A stretch of 8,010 bases of DNA from Planctomicrobium sp. GTDB lineage: Bacteria > Planctomycetota > Planctomycetia > Planctomycetales > Planctomycetaceae. Position numbers and translations under genes: made by a program. This document shows, piece by piece, positions 1 to 7,511 of this stretch. The notes under the pieces are model-generated. The model had not been told where the DNA came from, made no database searches, and saw only the letters and a program-made list of their open reading frames with translations. Every line of letters begins with the position of its first letter. The stretch's first letter is position 1. The stretch spans positions 1-8,010 of the forward strand of contig JAJDEL010000032.1 in assembly GCA_029259835.1 (NCBI GenBank). The letters are read 5' to 3'.

Positions 1-93
1 TTTCAGTGGAATGTTGATAGTGAGCTCGACCAGATGGAACAGGGGATCATGAAAATGCTGGAGAGCCGCACGCGTGCAAATGTCCCCGATTAA
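1..93 (+). CDS. atpF: F-type (N-ATPase) b subunit, C-terminal end
   Basis: Partial gene: frame 1 is open from the window edge and ends at TAA 91-93, giving the last 30 residues of a protein. The tail is charged and helical (it contains MEQGIMKMLE), as expected for the end of the peripheral-stalk b subunit, but too little is visible for a domain match. The assignment comes mainly from position: in N-ATPase operons atpF directly precedes atpA, without the delta gene found in housekeeping operons. The gap to the alpha start is only 24 bases, so they are very likely cotranscribed. The b subunit anchors the alpha3/beta3 head to the membrane sector. Confidence 0.6.
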   Translation, partial: FQWNVDSELDQMEQGIMKMLESRTRANVPD

Positions 94-117
94 GAAATTT
101 TTGCAAAAAGGCAGACT

Positions 118-1647
118 GTGGAAGTGTCCGTTGAGCAACAACTTCGTGCGAGCTGTGATCAGACCTTCAAGGGATATCGCGATTTAATAGCTGCGCACCG
201 TGTCAAAGTTCGATCGGTCCAGGTCGGAACCGTATTGAGCGTGGAAGAAGGAATCGCACAGGTCAATGGACTGGCTCGCGTACACGCAGAAGAGCTGTTG
301 GAATTTCCTCATGGAATTCGTGGACTGGCTTTCAATCTGGATGAAGACAGGGTCGGAGTTGTTCTGTTAGATCATTACGAGAAACTGCGCGCAGGAGACG
401 AGGTTCGTCGGACAGAACGTGTCCTGGATGTCCCGGTTGGCGAAGAGTTACTCGGTCGAGTTGTCGACGCACTCGGACGCCCGGTTGATCACCTGGGGCC
501 GCTCGAAGCGGCAGTCCGTTACCCCTGTGAACGCAGTAGCCCCAGGATTATGGACCGTGCAGCGGTCTCAGTTCCCTTGCAAACCGGGATGAAGATTATC
601 GATGCACTGGTGCCGATTGGTCGCGGACAACGTGAGCTGATCCTTGGAGACCGTCAGACGGGGAAAACATCGGTTGCTGTCAACACCATGTTGAATCAGA
701 CCGATGTCGTCTGTGTCTATTGTGCCATTGGTCAACAGACTTCCGCAGTCGCGAATGTGATCGAGCGGTTGCGGGACCATCAACGATTGCAGCAATGCGT
801 TGTTGTCGTCGCCAGTGGCAGCGATCCTCCTGGTGCCCAGTATGTCGCTCCTTACGCAGCAACATCGATTGCCGAGTACTTCATGTCCGAAGGACGCGAT
901 GTCCTCATCGTTTACGATGACTTGACGTCCCATGCCCGCGCGTATCGGCAGCTCTCTTTACTGTTGCGCAGACCGCCCGGACGAGAAGCGTTTCCCGGCG
1001 ACATTTTCTACATTCACTCACGGTTACTGGAACGGTCGACCCACTTGCTCGAAGAGCTAGGCGGAGGGACATTAACGGCACTCCCGATCGTTGAGACCGA
1101 AGCGCAGAATCTGTCTGCCTACATTCCTACCAATCTGATTTCGATTACCGATGGTCAAATATTATTGTCTCCTAATCAGTTCCAAAAGGGCATTTTGCCG
1201 GCGGTCGATGTCGGTCGCTCGGTCTCACGAGTCGGTGGCAAAACACAGCTTCCGATTTATCGCGCGGTCGCGGGGGATCTCAAACTGGCGTATGCACAGT
1301 TCGAGGAACTTGAAGCCTTTTCGCGATTCAGTAGTCGGCTTGATAAAGAGACACAGCAGCGTCTTGACCGGGGACGTCTTGTCCGGGAGGTACTCAAGCA
1401 ATCTGAAGACGATTCCCTGGACGTTGCTGAACAGGTCGCCGTTTTGATGGCTGTCACTGGCGGAGCATGGGACGCGGTTCCCCTGAACTTGGTGCAAGAT
1501 GTTGAATTAGCACTGAGAAAGCGAATTGAAGCGGAGCCTGCACTGCGTCAGCGCATGTCGCAAGGCGGACGACTCTCCTCTGACGATCAAGAGATGCTCC
1601 TTGGACTTGCTGAGAATGTCGCAACCGAGGTGAGACGTGCAAACTGA
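118..1647 (+). CDS. atpA: F-type ATPase alpha subunit, N-ATPase type
   Basis: Complete 509-residue alpha subunit, the non-catalytic nucleotide-binding subunit of the F1 head. The N-terminal beta-barrel domain covers about residues 30-95. The P-loop GDRQTGKT is at 177-184, the Walker B region DVLIVYDD at 261-268, and the ATPase alpha/beta signature [10 protein letters not shown] at 361-370, followed by arginine finger R371 in SRVGG. The C-terminal helical domain is present, and length is normal for the family. The start is GTG 118, with AAAGG at 107-111 as ribosome site; the frame is closed upstream by a stop at 91-93, so the only nearby alternative is GTG 124. It overlaps the gamma gene by 11 bases. 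The absence of a delta gene upstream points to the N-ATPase, a second, laterally transferred ATPase thought to pump Na+ using ATP. No key residue appears missing. Confidence 0.96.
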   Translation: MEVSVEQQLRASCDQTFKGYRDLIAAHRVKVRSVQVGTVLSVEEGIAQVNGLARVHAEELLEFPHGIRGLAFNLDEDRVGVVLLDHYEKLRAGDEVRRTERVLDVPVGEELLGRVVDALGRPVDHLGPLEAAVRYPCERSSPRIMDRAAVSVPLQTGMKIIDALVPIGRGQRELILGDRQTGKTSVAVNTMLNQTDVVCVYCAIGQQTSAVANVIERLRDHQRLQQCVVVVASGSDPPGAQYVAPYAATSIAEYFMSEGRDVLIVYDDLTSHARAYRQLSLLLRRPPGREAFPGDIFYIHSRLLERSTHLLEELGGGTLTALPIVETEAQNLSAYIPTNLISITDGQILLSPNQFQKGILPAVDVGRSVSRVGGKTQLPIYRAVAGDLKLAYAQFEELEAFSRFSSRLDKETQQRLDRGRLVREVLKQSEDDSLDVAEQVAVLMAVTGGAWDAVPLNLVQDVELALRKRIEAEPALRQRMSQGGRLSSDDQEMLLGLAENVATEVRRAN

Positions 1648-2536
1648 TGAATCTTTGAAACGAACGATCGAAACAGTCGAGGATCTCTCGAACGTTGTGA
1701 AAACGATGAAAGTGCTCGCGGCGGTCAATATTCGACAGTATGAGTCGGCTGCCAATCAACTGTCTCACGGGATGGATCTCATACACATCGCGACAGAAAT
1801 GTTGTGCTGGAATGACGTTTCACTTGCTGAGAATATCTCAGGGACAGGTCCAATGCGGAGTGGACTGATCGCGTTTGGTTCGGATCAGGGAATGTGCGGT
1901 GGATTCAACGAGTCAATCGCCAGGGATGTCGAATCATACTTTCATGACGAAAGTCTGACAGTCGAAAACTCTGTTGCAGACATCCCCATCGTGGTCGTTG
2001 GACGTCGACTTGCGGATCGTCTGGAAAGTTTACAGTACTCAGTAATTCGGCCTGTTGACCTGCCCGTGAGTGTGACGGGAATCACTCCCATGCTCGAGGA
2101 ATTATTGCTAACAATCGACCAATGGCAGAAACAACAGCGTTTGGACTCGGTGATGGTGTGTCATCACCATCGGATCAGCCAGACGAGGTATGTCCCGCAT
2201 CGCCAAACGCTGCTGCCTGTTCTCCCCATGGACCTCGTCACCGAAACGAAAAAGAGATGGTCGGCACGGACTCTTCCTTTCGTGACCATGCCGACGCAGT
2301 CGCTTTGGTCATCAATCGCCAGAGAGTATGTGTTTCTCACATTATATCGAGCGTGTACGGAGTCGCTGGCGAGCGAGAATGCTGCCAGAATCACTGCCAT
2401 GCAATCGGCGGAAAAACACATTCGAAGTCGCTTACAAGATTTACTTCACGACTATCAGCGATTGCGTCAACAATCGATTACCGAAGAGCTACTGGATGTC
2501 ATCAACGGTTATGAAGCATTGAAGACAAAACTGTAG
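1637..2536 (+). CDS. atpG: F-type ATPase gamma subunit, N-ATPase type
   Basis: Complete 299-residue gamma subunit, the rotating central shaft of F1. The long N-terminal helix (about residues 5-50, with [12 protein letters not shown] and [10 protein letters not shown]) and the C-terminal helix (about 245-295, with [11 protein letters not shown]) form the coiled-coil shaft. The Rossmann-like middle carries [11 protein letters not shown] at 81-91, equivalent to the SDRGLCGGLN motif of housekeeping gamma. The start is GTG 1637, inside the end of atpA, with GAGG at 1627-1630 six bases upstream; the 11-base overlap suggests translational coupling. The gene is last in the operon: the next gene is on the opposite strand and no beta or epsilon gene follows, as in N-ATPase operons where those two come first. 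The sequence is divergent from housekeeping gamma, but both shaft helices are intact. Confidence 0.92.
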   Translation: MQTDESLKRTIETVEDLSNVVKTMKVLAAVNIRQYESAANQLSHGMDLIHIATEMLCWNDVSLAENISGTGPMRSGLIAFGSDQGMCGGFNESIARDVESYFHDESLTVENSVADIPIVVVGRRLADRLESLQYSVIRPVDLPVSVTGITPMLEELLLTIDQWQKQQRLDSVMVCHHHRISQTRYVPHRQTLLPVLPMDLVTETKKRWSARTLPFVTMPTQSLWSSIAREYVFLTLYRACTESLASENAARITAMQSAEKHIRSRLQDLLHDYQRLRQQSITEELLDVINGYEALKTKL

Positions 2537-2607
2537 ACTGGCAGTGAGACTGCGGCAGTGACTCTCGACTTCAGCTGCATCCCTTTAAGCGTCGGACATT
2601 TATGCCG
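2537..2607. terminator. Convergent intergenic gap with weak hairpin
   Basis: This 71-base gap separates two convergent genes, where termination is expected for both. Just after the gamma stop, GCAGT-GAG-ACTGC (2541-2553) can fold, and the overlapping ACTGC-G-GCAGT (2549-2559) gives an alternative fold. Stems are only 5 bp and no run of T follows, so a classical intrinsic terminator is not shown. Termination may be Rho-dependent. Confidence 0.2.
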
Positions 2608-2973
2608 TTATTCCAGATTCTGTATTTTCTTCTGGCTTAATGCAATCATTGCGAACAGCAGTCCGGGAGCCCCAATAATTATGAACCACGGACCTTTCGG
2701 GATTTGTCCATCCACAAGAACGTTCCACGCATAGAATCCGACCAGACTCAAAACTGTGATCCAACCACCCCACGATTCGTTCCACCAGACAACGATCAGA
2801 CCTAGGGACACCCCAATCGGGAAGAGCAGCAGTCCCATCCACTCACTCACGGTCGGCCATTGGCTAGCTTGTTGGGCATTGCCAACGATGAATGCACACA
2901 GCAGCGATAAACTCGCAATCGACCAGATCCTGGCGATCCAACATCGAACGCTCTTTGACTGTTTGTCACTCAT
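2608..2973 (-). CDS. Four-helix small membrane protein (DUF7670-like)
   Basis: Complete 121-residue protein of unknown function. It shows four hydrophobic segments at about residues 12-32, 45-64, 69-88 and 94-113, a short charged N-terminus and a C-terminal KKIQNLE tail. Short conserved-looking elements are WIARIWS in helix 1, FPIGVSLGLI in helix 2, the GGW after a charged WWNES loop, and PKGPWF before helix 4. From memory this pattern resembles a small integral membrane family labelled DUF7670, for which no activity is known. The ATG at 2973 has no clear ribosome site. The gene starts 55 bases after the oxidoreductase stop on the same strand, so cotranscription is possible, but a functional link to sulfide oxidation is only inference. 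It converges on the ATPase operon. Confidence 0.75.
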   Translation of the reverse strand: MSDKQSKSVRCWIARIWSIASLSLLCAFIVGNAQQASQWPTVSEWMGLLLFPIGVSLGLIVVWWNESWGGWITVLSLVGFYAWNVLVDGQIPKGPWFIIIGAPGLLFAMIALSQKKIQNLE

Positions 2974-3028
2974 GGTGAGACACGATTTGTAAATTCTAAA
3001 TTCGTTAATGGCGACCGCTTGAGGTAGA

Positions 3029-4303
3029 TCACATTCGCCCCTTTAGCATCCCATGCCAGTACAGAAACGGTAAACCGTATTTCGTCAGCCACCACATGGC
3101 CCGACGCTCGCGGGACTGGTCAAACCAGAAAGTTTCATCAGGGTTCATGTCGTAATCGAACTCCGCCATGATCAGTGATCCATATCCTGTCACAACTGGA
3201 CATGACGTGTACCCGTTGTATTTGGCGTTGAGTGGTCGTTCTCGCATGAATGCTTTCAGGTTCTTGACAAGAACGGGCGCTTGCTTACGAACGGCTGCAC
3301 CGGTTTTGGACGTCGGCAAGCTGCTACAATCCCCAAGCGAAAAGACATTAGGGTAACGAGTGTGCTGAAGTGTGTGTTTGTCGACTTCCACCCATCCATC
3401 AGAGTTTGCCAAGTCGCTGTTGGCGATGAACTTCGGGGCAGACATGGGCGGTGTGAGGTGCAACATATCATACTTGATCGTCTGCAGTTCTTGTGTTTCG
3501 ACATGCTCTAGCACAGCTTCCCGTGTTTCCTGGCGGATCTCGACTAGATGATGCTTGAACAGCGTTTCGATCCCTTTGCGGGACACGATCTGTTCGAGCG
3601 CGTGTTGATACACAGGGACTGCGAAGATCTTCTCCGCCGGTGTCGCGAAGATGATACGGCATTTCTTCCGGACTCCTTCGCGATGAAAATAGTCTTCGGC
3701 CAGATAACAGATTTTTTGTGGTGCCCCTCCACATTTGATCGCTCCTTTCGGCGATGTGAAGATGGCTGTTCCGCCTTGGAAGTTCTTAATCGCCTCCCAA
3801 GTGGAATCAACCGTGTCGATTGAGTAGTTGCTGCACACGCCACCTCGTCCAATGGACTCTTTCAAACCAGGAACGGCGTCCCAGTTCATCTGAATTCCAG
3901 CAGCCACGACCAGATAGTCGTACTCAATGAGGCGACCATCCGAGGTTTGCAATTGGTTGTGTTCGGGATGGAATTCGACCACCGCATTGCGAATCCATGT
4001 CGCGCGCCGCGGGATTACTGACGCTTCGTCGCGGACCGTCGCTGCCTTTCTAAACGTCCCCGCACCAACCAATGTCCAGGCGGGTTGATAGTAGTGCTTC
4101 TCAGACGGTTCAATGATTGCCACGTCGAATTTGTTGAAGAAGCCGCGAGTCAGTTTGGCGGCGACCGTGATCCCTGCGGTCCCACCTCCGACGATCACCA
4201 CCTGATAATGGCAGACTCCCTCGGGAGTACAGTGGTGGTTGCGGGCTGCGGGAGAGTTCCCGTCTGTCGGCTGCATCGCTGAATCAGAGATCGTTGTGGA
4301 CAT
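3029..4303 (-). CDS. sqr: Sulfide:quinone oxidoreductase, type II (SQRDL-like)
   Basis: FAD-dependent membrane-associated flavoprotein that oxidises sulfide and passes electrons to the quinone pool. With the start at ATG 4303 it is 424 residues. The FAD-binding GGGTAG is at 39-44, VVAAG at 132-136, and the second FAD motif FSLGDCSSLP at 321-330. The redox-active cysteine pair expected for type II enzymes is C157 (GGVCSNYS) and C368 (TSCPVVTGYG); CGGAPQK at 191-197 is also typical. The C-terminal YGLPFLYWHGMLKGRM resembles the membrane-contacting tail of the family. An upstream in-frame ATG at 4387 would add 28 residues of unlikely leader within the preceding gene; ATG 4303 has GAGG six bases upstream and is preferred. 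It overlaps the TauE-like fragment by 20 bases, implying translational coupling. Sulfur detoxification or energy gain from sulfide is the likely role. Confidence 0.9.
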   Translation of the reverse strand: MSTTISDSAMQPTDGNSPAARNHHCTPEGVCHYQVVIVGGGTAGITVAAKLTRGFFNKFDVAIIEPSEKHYYQPAWTLVGAGTFRKAATVRDEASVIPRRATWIRNAVVEFHPEHNQLQTSDGRLIEYDYLVVAAGIQMNWDAVPGLKESIGRGGVCSNYSIDTVDSTWEAIKNFQGGTAIFTSPKGAIKCGGAPQKICYLAEDYFHREGVRKKCRIIFATPAEKIFAVPVYQHALEQIVSRKGIETLFKHHLVEIRQETREAVLEHVETQELQTIKYDMLHLTPPMSAPKFIANSDLANSDGWVEVDKHTLQHTRYPNVFSLGDCSSLPTSKTGAAVRKQAPVLVKNLKAFMRERPLNAKYNGYTSCPVVTGYGSLIMAEFDYDMNPDETFWFDQSRERRAMWWLTKYGLPFLYWHGMLKGRM

Positions 4304-4643
4304 AATCGGCCTCACTGAATGAGAAATGGATGGAGCGGATCGCTTGTAATTGGTCCGCATGATCCGCGTTGAGTTCAGGGACTTCACGTCCTAAAACAAG
4401 GAGTCCCATCCCCAGTAAAAATCCAGCAAACACTCGACGCAGCACAACTTGGTTCATCCGATCACTCAATTGCTTGCCGATCAACGTCTCCACAACACCC
4501 ACGGCAATGAAGAGTCCGACTGTGAACCAGTCGACTGACCGGTGCAACTTGGCGAGGACAACAGCTACAACGCCCGATCCTTCATCCGCGATGATGTACG
4601 AGGCGTCTGCAAGGAATCCGAGGTAACACTTCTTCAAAAACAT
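4284..4643 (-). pseudogene. TauE/SafE-like permease, C-terminal half only
   Basis: The 119-residue frame resembles only the second half of a TauE/SafE (DUF81) anion exporter; the family is normally about 240-270 residues with two similar halves. Visible pieces are AVVLAKLHRSVDW, then VGLFIAVGVVETLIGKQLSDR (residues 42-62) and VLRRVFAGFLLGMGLLVLG (68-86), a typical end of the family. The N-terminal half is absent and the DNA upstream codes for something else. The first hydrophobic segment (about 15-30) carries D and E residues unusual in a membrane helix, and a 32-residue soluble tail follows the last helix, consistent with decay. It overlaps the oxidoreductase start by 20 bases. TauE-type genes often neighbour sulfide oxidation genes and are thought to export sulfite or related anions. 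It could also be a working single-repeat half transporter, but truncation is more likely. Confidence 0.6.
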
Positions 4644-5168
4644 TGGTCAGCTCCGCCATGACGGGTGTGTTGAGTTGTGATGACTCTTTGCAATAGGCGT
4701 GCCAGTGCAGTTCGAATATTCGATTCATCCTCCTCGCTCAACCGACACCGAATGAACCTGTGTGAGTGCGCGGTCTCGCTTCGATGCGTGCGGACTCGCA
4801 CGGTTTCCATGTGTAAGTTCTTGTCCAAAGGCTGGGAAATCCTGTGACCTGCTTCCACGAAACTGAGACGTTCTCGTTCCGACAACTGTGGACGTTTGGG
4901 AGAGAACAAGGCGCTCTTCCAAGTTCCGAATCTTCGTTTTCAACAGATCGTTGGCACGTGTGTACAGGTAATTTCTGGTCGCGATACCGATGTCTTCACA
5001 AACGAGATTGGCGTATTCAAGAATGTGCACGATCTTGGTTGACCGTCCGCCCTCGTGTCCCGCGAACGTCGTGGTTCCGCAGGATTGGTGGACAATGAGT
5101 CTCCGAATGTCATAGTAGATGGCGGAAGCAAGATTCATGAAGTGGCGATCTCGTTGCCACGGGGTCAC
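4634..5168 (-). pseudogene. Frameshifted gene following the HAD-ATPase
   Basis: The reading frame starts at GTG 5168, inside the stop of the HAD-ATPase gene (GTGA overlap), and stays open for 147 codons to 4725, but protein-like character fades near residue 88. Up to there it reads well (SAIYYDIRRLI, GRSTKIVHILEYANL, LLKTKIRNLEERL). A second frame, open from TTG 4909 to 4634, then takes over with FSPKRPQLSERERLSF and LSEEDESNIRTALARLL. A one-base shift near 4905-4912 would join them into a protein of about 178 residues. The joint segment (NYLYTRANDLL ... LSERERLSFVEAGHRI) faintly resembles the N-terminal part of some integrase-core transposase proteins; this is recall from pattern only. It could also be a true partner of the HAD-ATPase. 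It ends 10 bases into the TauE fragment. Function unknown. Confidence 0.45.
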
Positions 5169-6925
5169 GTACCTGCGGAATCCACGTGATTGATCGCGTT
5201 GACTTCGTATCGCTCTTCAACCAACCTAGCTAGATCTGAATGAAATTCGGTGTTGGATGTTGCCGAATAGTCTCTTAATTCGAGCTTGCGGACGTGGCTG
5301 GACAGTTGTAGGTCACCGAACAGATGCCCAATCCAGCGAGAAAAATCATGACTTCTGAGGTGTCCTTGAATAACATGCCAGGGAATCTCTGCGATGCAAT
5401 CGATCAATTCACACAAGGTTGCGGATGTTCGACCTATCGGATTGCCATTCTCTGAGAAGACGAAAACTTTATCGAGCGCCACGGGCCTGTCCAGATATTT
5501 CGTGCAATGTCGAATGTGCTGCGTGAGTCGGGGAGCAACACGAAACCGTCGTATCTTTCCACTCACTTCTATCGTTGGTGGTAGAAGAGCGGCTTCGTCG
5601 ACGTTGAGATTGGCCAAGGGTTCATACCACTGGCTGGGGTCAATGGCATCTCCATTTAACCGTGCGATGGCATCCACTTCCCCTTTCTCTGCCAATCGCG
5701 TGACGACGACGATATCGATGGAATTGCACACGGCAGTTTCGAGTTCAGAGGGACGCCATGTGACCAGCGTATAAGCTCCTAGATCCAGGTCCAATAACTT
5801 GACACCGTCCGCACCGTTCAAGAAATAGTGACTCTCGTCCAGCAGAATTCGATGAGGATATCCTCGCTGTCGACGGAATTGAGCAACCAGCGGTAGATGA
5901 AGTTGAATATAATCTGCCTTCTCCTGATGAGTGAGGTGCGACAGGTCCAGGACGACACTCAAACCTTGATGAAGGAACAGAAGTAGGTCTTCGGATCGAG
6001 GCAGCATTCGACCACCCCCAAGTACCACCGTGTTCGGCAGCGAAGCCAAGCTCCTGTAGTCGCCTTCAGGATCGAAAACATAAACGGTGTAGCCTTGAAA
6101 GATCATTTGTTCTACCAGCAATCCAGCCAGCCAGGACTTGCCACTCCGCGTGTCACCCGTAATCAAAACATTGCGACCTCGGATGACCATCTCCAGTGGC
6201 GGTTCGCCTTCGACCGCTTCCAGTACAACTTTGTGGTGTCCGTTGTTCTCCAAGGGCAGACGAATCTGTTGGGAGACCTGATCAATAAAGACCCCGACCG
6301 CCTCCGGTCCAGTGCCGGCAATGACTTCGTCAGCGCATTGTTTGAGCCTGCTCGATCCCCATTCCACAGCCACAGAATACTCACAACAGCGGAGTAGCTC
6401 GTGATCATTTTCTGCATCGCCAATACCGAGCGCATTGTGTCGTGACACGCCCAATGCTCCGAGAAGTGCCTGAAGCCCGGAAGATTTACTGATCGACGCT
6501 GGCAAGAGCATCATTCGCTGACGGTTAAACGTGACAGCAAGCGGAAGCTCTTGTTCCCGAATCAAAGATATGGCGACGCCCGCGAAGCTGGCGTCCAATT
6601 CGATAACACACTGCCCGACTTTGAAGTCGATCCCCCGTTCTGTGAGCGTGGTGATCAATGACATGGGCGGTGGCGGCCCCAGGTGGATCGTGTGTCCACC
6701 CGCCAGCGAAATCACCGCCCCGTTCTCAGCAACGACCCCATCCACGAAGTCCAACGGACCGGCGAACTCGCGCAATTCGGACAGAATCCGTCCCGTCACG
6801 ATCACCACCAGCACACCTCGTTGACGCGCAGCTCGAATTGCCTCTCGAACCTCGCGGCTCAGAATTCCATCTGTCGCCACCGTTCCGTCGTAGTCAGTTG
6901 CAATCACGCTGAGTCGCATCGGCAT
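5165..6925 (-). CDS. HAD phosphatase fused to HerA/FtsK-like ATPase
   Basis: Intact 586-residue fusion. Residues 3-215 are a Cof-type (IIB) HAD phosphatase with all four motifs: DYDGT 11-15 (D11 nucleophile, D13), VTGR 43-46, K147 and GDAEND 169-174; it resembles archaeal-type phosphoglycolate or sugar phosphatases. Residues 240-465 are a P-loop ATPase of the HerA/FtsK/DUF87 type: Walker A GDTRSGKS 257-264, FDPEGDY 284-290, Walker B RILLDESHYF 359-368, and TWRPSE 389-394. Residues 468-575 form a helical domain (GRTSATLCELI, HLRSHDFSRWIGHLFGD) that recalls DUF5752-like segments. No signal peptide or membrane helix is seen, so it is probably cytoplasmic. ATG 6925 has only a weak GAAAG upstream; ATG 6919 is an equally good start. 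The stop overlaps the next gene. Substrate is unknown; a role in nucleic-acid translocation is unproven. Confidence 0.85.
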   Translation of the reverse strand: MPMRLSVIATDYDGTVATDGILSREVREAIRAARQRGVLVVIVTGRILSELREFAGPLDFVDGVVAENGAVISLAGGHTIHLGPPPPMSLITTLTERGIDFKVGQCVIELDASFAGVAISLIREQELPLAVTFNRQRMMLLPASISKSSGLQALLGALGVSRHNALGIGDAENDHELLRCCEYSVAVEWGSSRLKQCADEVIAGTGPEAVGVFIDQVSQQIRLPLENNGHHKVVLEAVEGEPPLEMVIRGRNVLITGDTRSGKSWLAGLLVEQMIFQGYTVYVFDPEGDYRSLASLPNTVVLGGGRMLPRSEDLLLFLHQGLSVVLDLSHLTHQEKADYIQLHLPLVAQFRRQRGYPHRILLDESHYFLNGADGVKLLDLDLGAYTLVTWRPSELETAVCNSIDIVVVTRLAEKGEVDAIARLNGDAIDPSQWYEPLANLNVDEAALLPPTIEVSGKIRRFRVAPRLTQHIRHCTKYLDRPVALDKVFVFSENGNPIGRTSATLCELIDCIAEIPWHVIQGHLRSHDFSRWIGHLFGDLQLSSHVRKLELRDYSATSNTEFHSDLARLVEERYEVNAINHVDSAGT

Positions 6926-7044
6926 TTGAACTTTCGTTGGATTCGTCCTAGCAACGGATGGGTGAGATGGCTCACACCGACAGCTTCAGCGACTCCGTCC
7001 GCCTGCTCCAAGGCCAGTGACACGTGAACTACTGCACGCGCCAT
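6904..7044 (-). CDS. Short frame upstream of HAD-ATPase, unknown
   Basis: A 46-codon frame from ATG 7044 to TGA 6904-6906, overlapping the HAD-ATPase start by 22 bases. The encoded piece (MARAVVHVSLALEQADGVAEAVGVS...) has plausible alternation and codon use, unlike the arginine/serine-rich upstream extension of the same frame to 7209. No ribosome site is visible. It may be a small protein translationally coupled to the HAD-ATPase, or the shifted continuation of the LOG-like remnant just upstream, whose stop lies at 7079-7081. I do not recognise a family. Confidence 0.3.
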   Translation of the reverse strand: MARAVVHVSLALEQADGVAEAVGVSHLTHPLLGRIQRKFKCRCDSA

Positions 7045-7078
7045 GCCAACCGGAGACAAGAACTCCGACGTGCGGTCG

Positions 7079-7225
7079 TCATTCCACTCTTGCAGCGTGT
7101 TCAAGAATGACTTTGATTGCCTCCTCGGCGGTTTCCGCGAGTGTGATGAGTTGCAGGTCAATTGCATCGACCGTCCCCGCAACCACCAGTGCATGTTCGA
7201 GGAAGTCATGCAAAGACTGCCACAT
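7079..7225 (-). pseudogene. LOG-family C-terminal remnant
   Basis: A 48-codon frame (ATG 7225 to TGA 7079-7081) with clear protein character: MWQSLHDFLEHALVVAG, then TVDAIDLQLITLAETAEEAI. The order aromatic-W-x-x-L-x-D-F-L, a glycine turn, I-D-x-x-L-I, then a T-x-E-E-A-I helix matches the C-terminal end of LOG-family (lysine decarboxylase-like Rossmann) proteins, which hydrolyse nucleoside 5'-monophosphates to free base and ribose phosphate. The catalytic PGGxGT and Rossmann core are absent, and the same frame is closed by a stop nine codons upstream of the ATG, so this is a fragment rather than a working enzyme. The match is from pattern memory over a short stretch; an unrelated small helical protein is the alternative. 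Confidence 0.4.
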
Positions 7226-7280
7226 GCTGAGCCGGCAGAACGTTGCTCGTCAGCATTTGTGACTGTTTAGGTTCTTGGGG

Positions 7281-7405
7281 TTAGTGTGATGAGAATACGC
7301 CCGGTGGTATCTCCTCGCCGTCGGCATCAACAATGAAGCGACTTCCAACAGCACTTCGTCTTTGATGGCTTGCTCATCACAGCCCTGTCGCGCATCTTCA
7401 CTCAA
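7281..7405 (-). pseudogene. Possible frameshifted small gene
   Basis: Two minus-strand frames meet here. From TTG 7405 one frame reads SEDARQGCDEQAIKDEVLLEVAS, and near 7335 another takes over with FIVDADGEEIPPGVFSSH and stops at TAA 7281-7283. Joined by a one-base shift they give an acidic protein of about 40 residues. The first frame otherwise continues with basic, low-quality sequence to a stop at 7250-7252. No ribosome site precedes the TTG and no family is recognised, so chance openness cannot be excluded. Confidence 0.22.
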
Positions 7406-7511
7406 ATTTCTAGAGAATTTTCAACAAAGCAACTTCAGTTCTAAAACTCAATGGAGGGTCACCAATCGTTTATCGATCCAGCAACATTTTGTGAGATCAC
7501 TGTCCCAAGTC

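Noticed and set aside
568..933. 121-codon minus-strand frame inside atpA
   Set aside because: It lies wholly within the strongly supported alpha subunit gene, lacks family resemblance and has no ribosome site; it is an antisense shadow.
2122..2514. 130-codon plus-strand frame inside atpG
   Set aside because: It overlaps the gamma C-terminal helix in another frame and has low-quality composition (S, H, C, R rich).
4304..4387. 28-codon N-terminal extension of the oxidoreductase from ATG 4387
   Set aside because: The extension is basic and unlike the family, lies within the TauE fragment, and ATG 4303 has a well-spaced GAGG.
5394..5774. 126-codon plus-strand frame opposite the HAD-ATPase C-terminal half
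   Set aside because: Antisense to an intact multi-domain gene; no start signal and no recognisable motif.
7043..7270. 75-codon plus-strand frame over the LOG-like remnant
   Set aside because: Cysteine- and serine-rich composition typical of an antisense frame; the minus-strand reading shows better helices and a family-like pattern.
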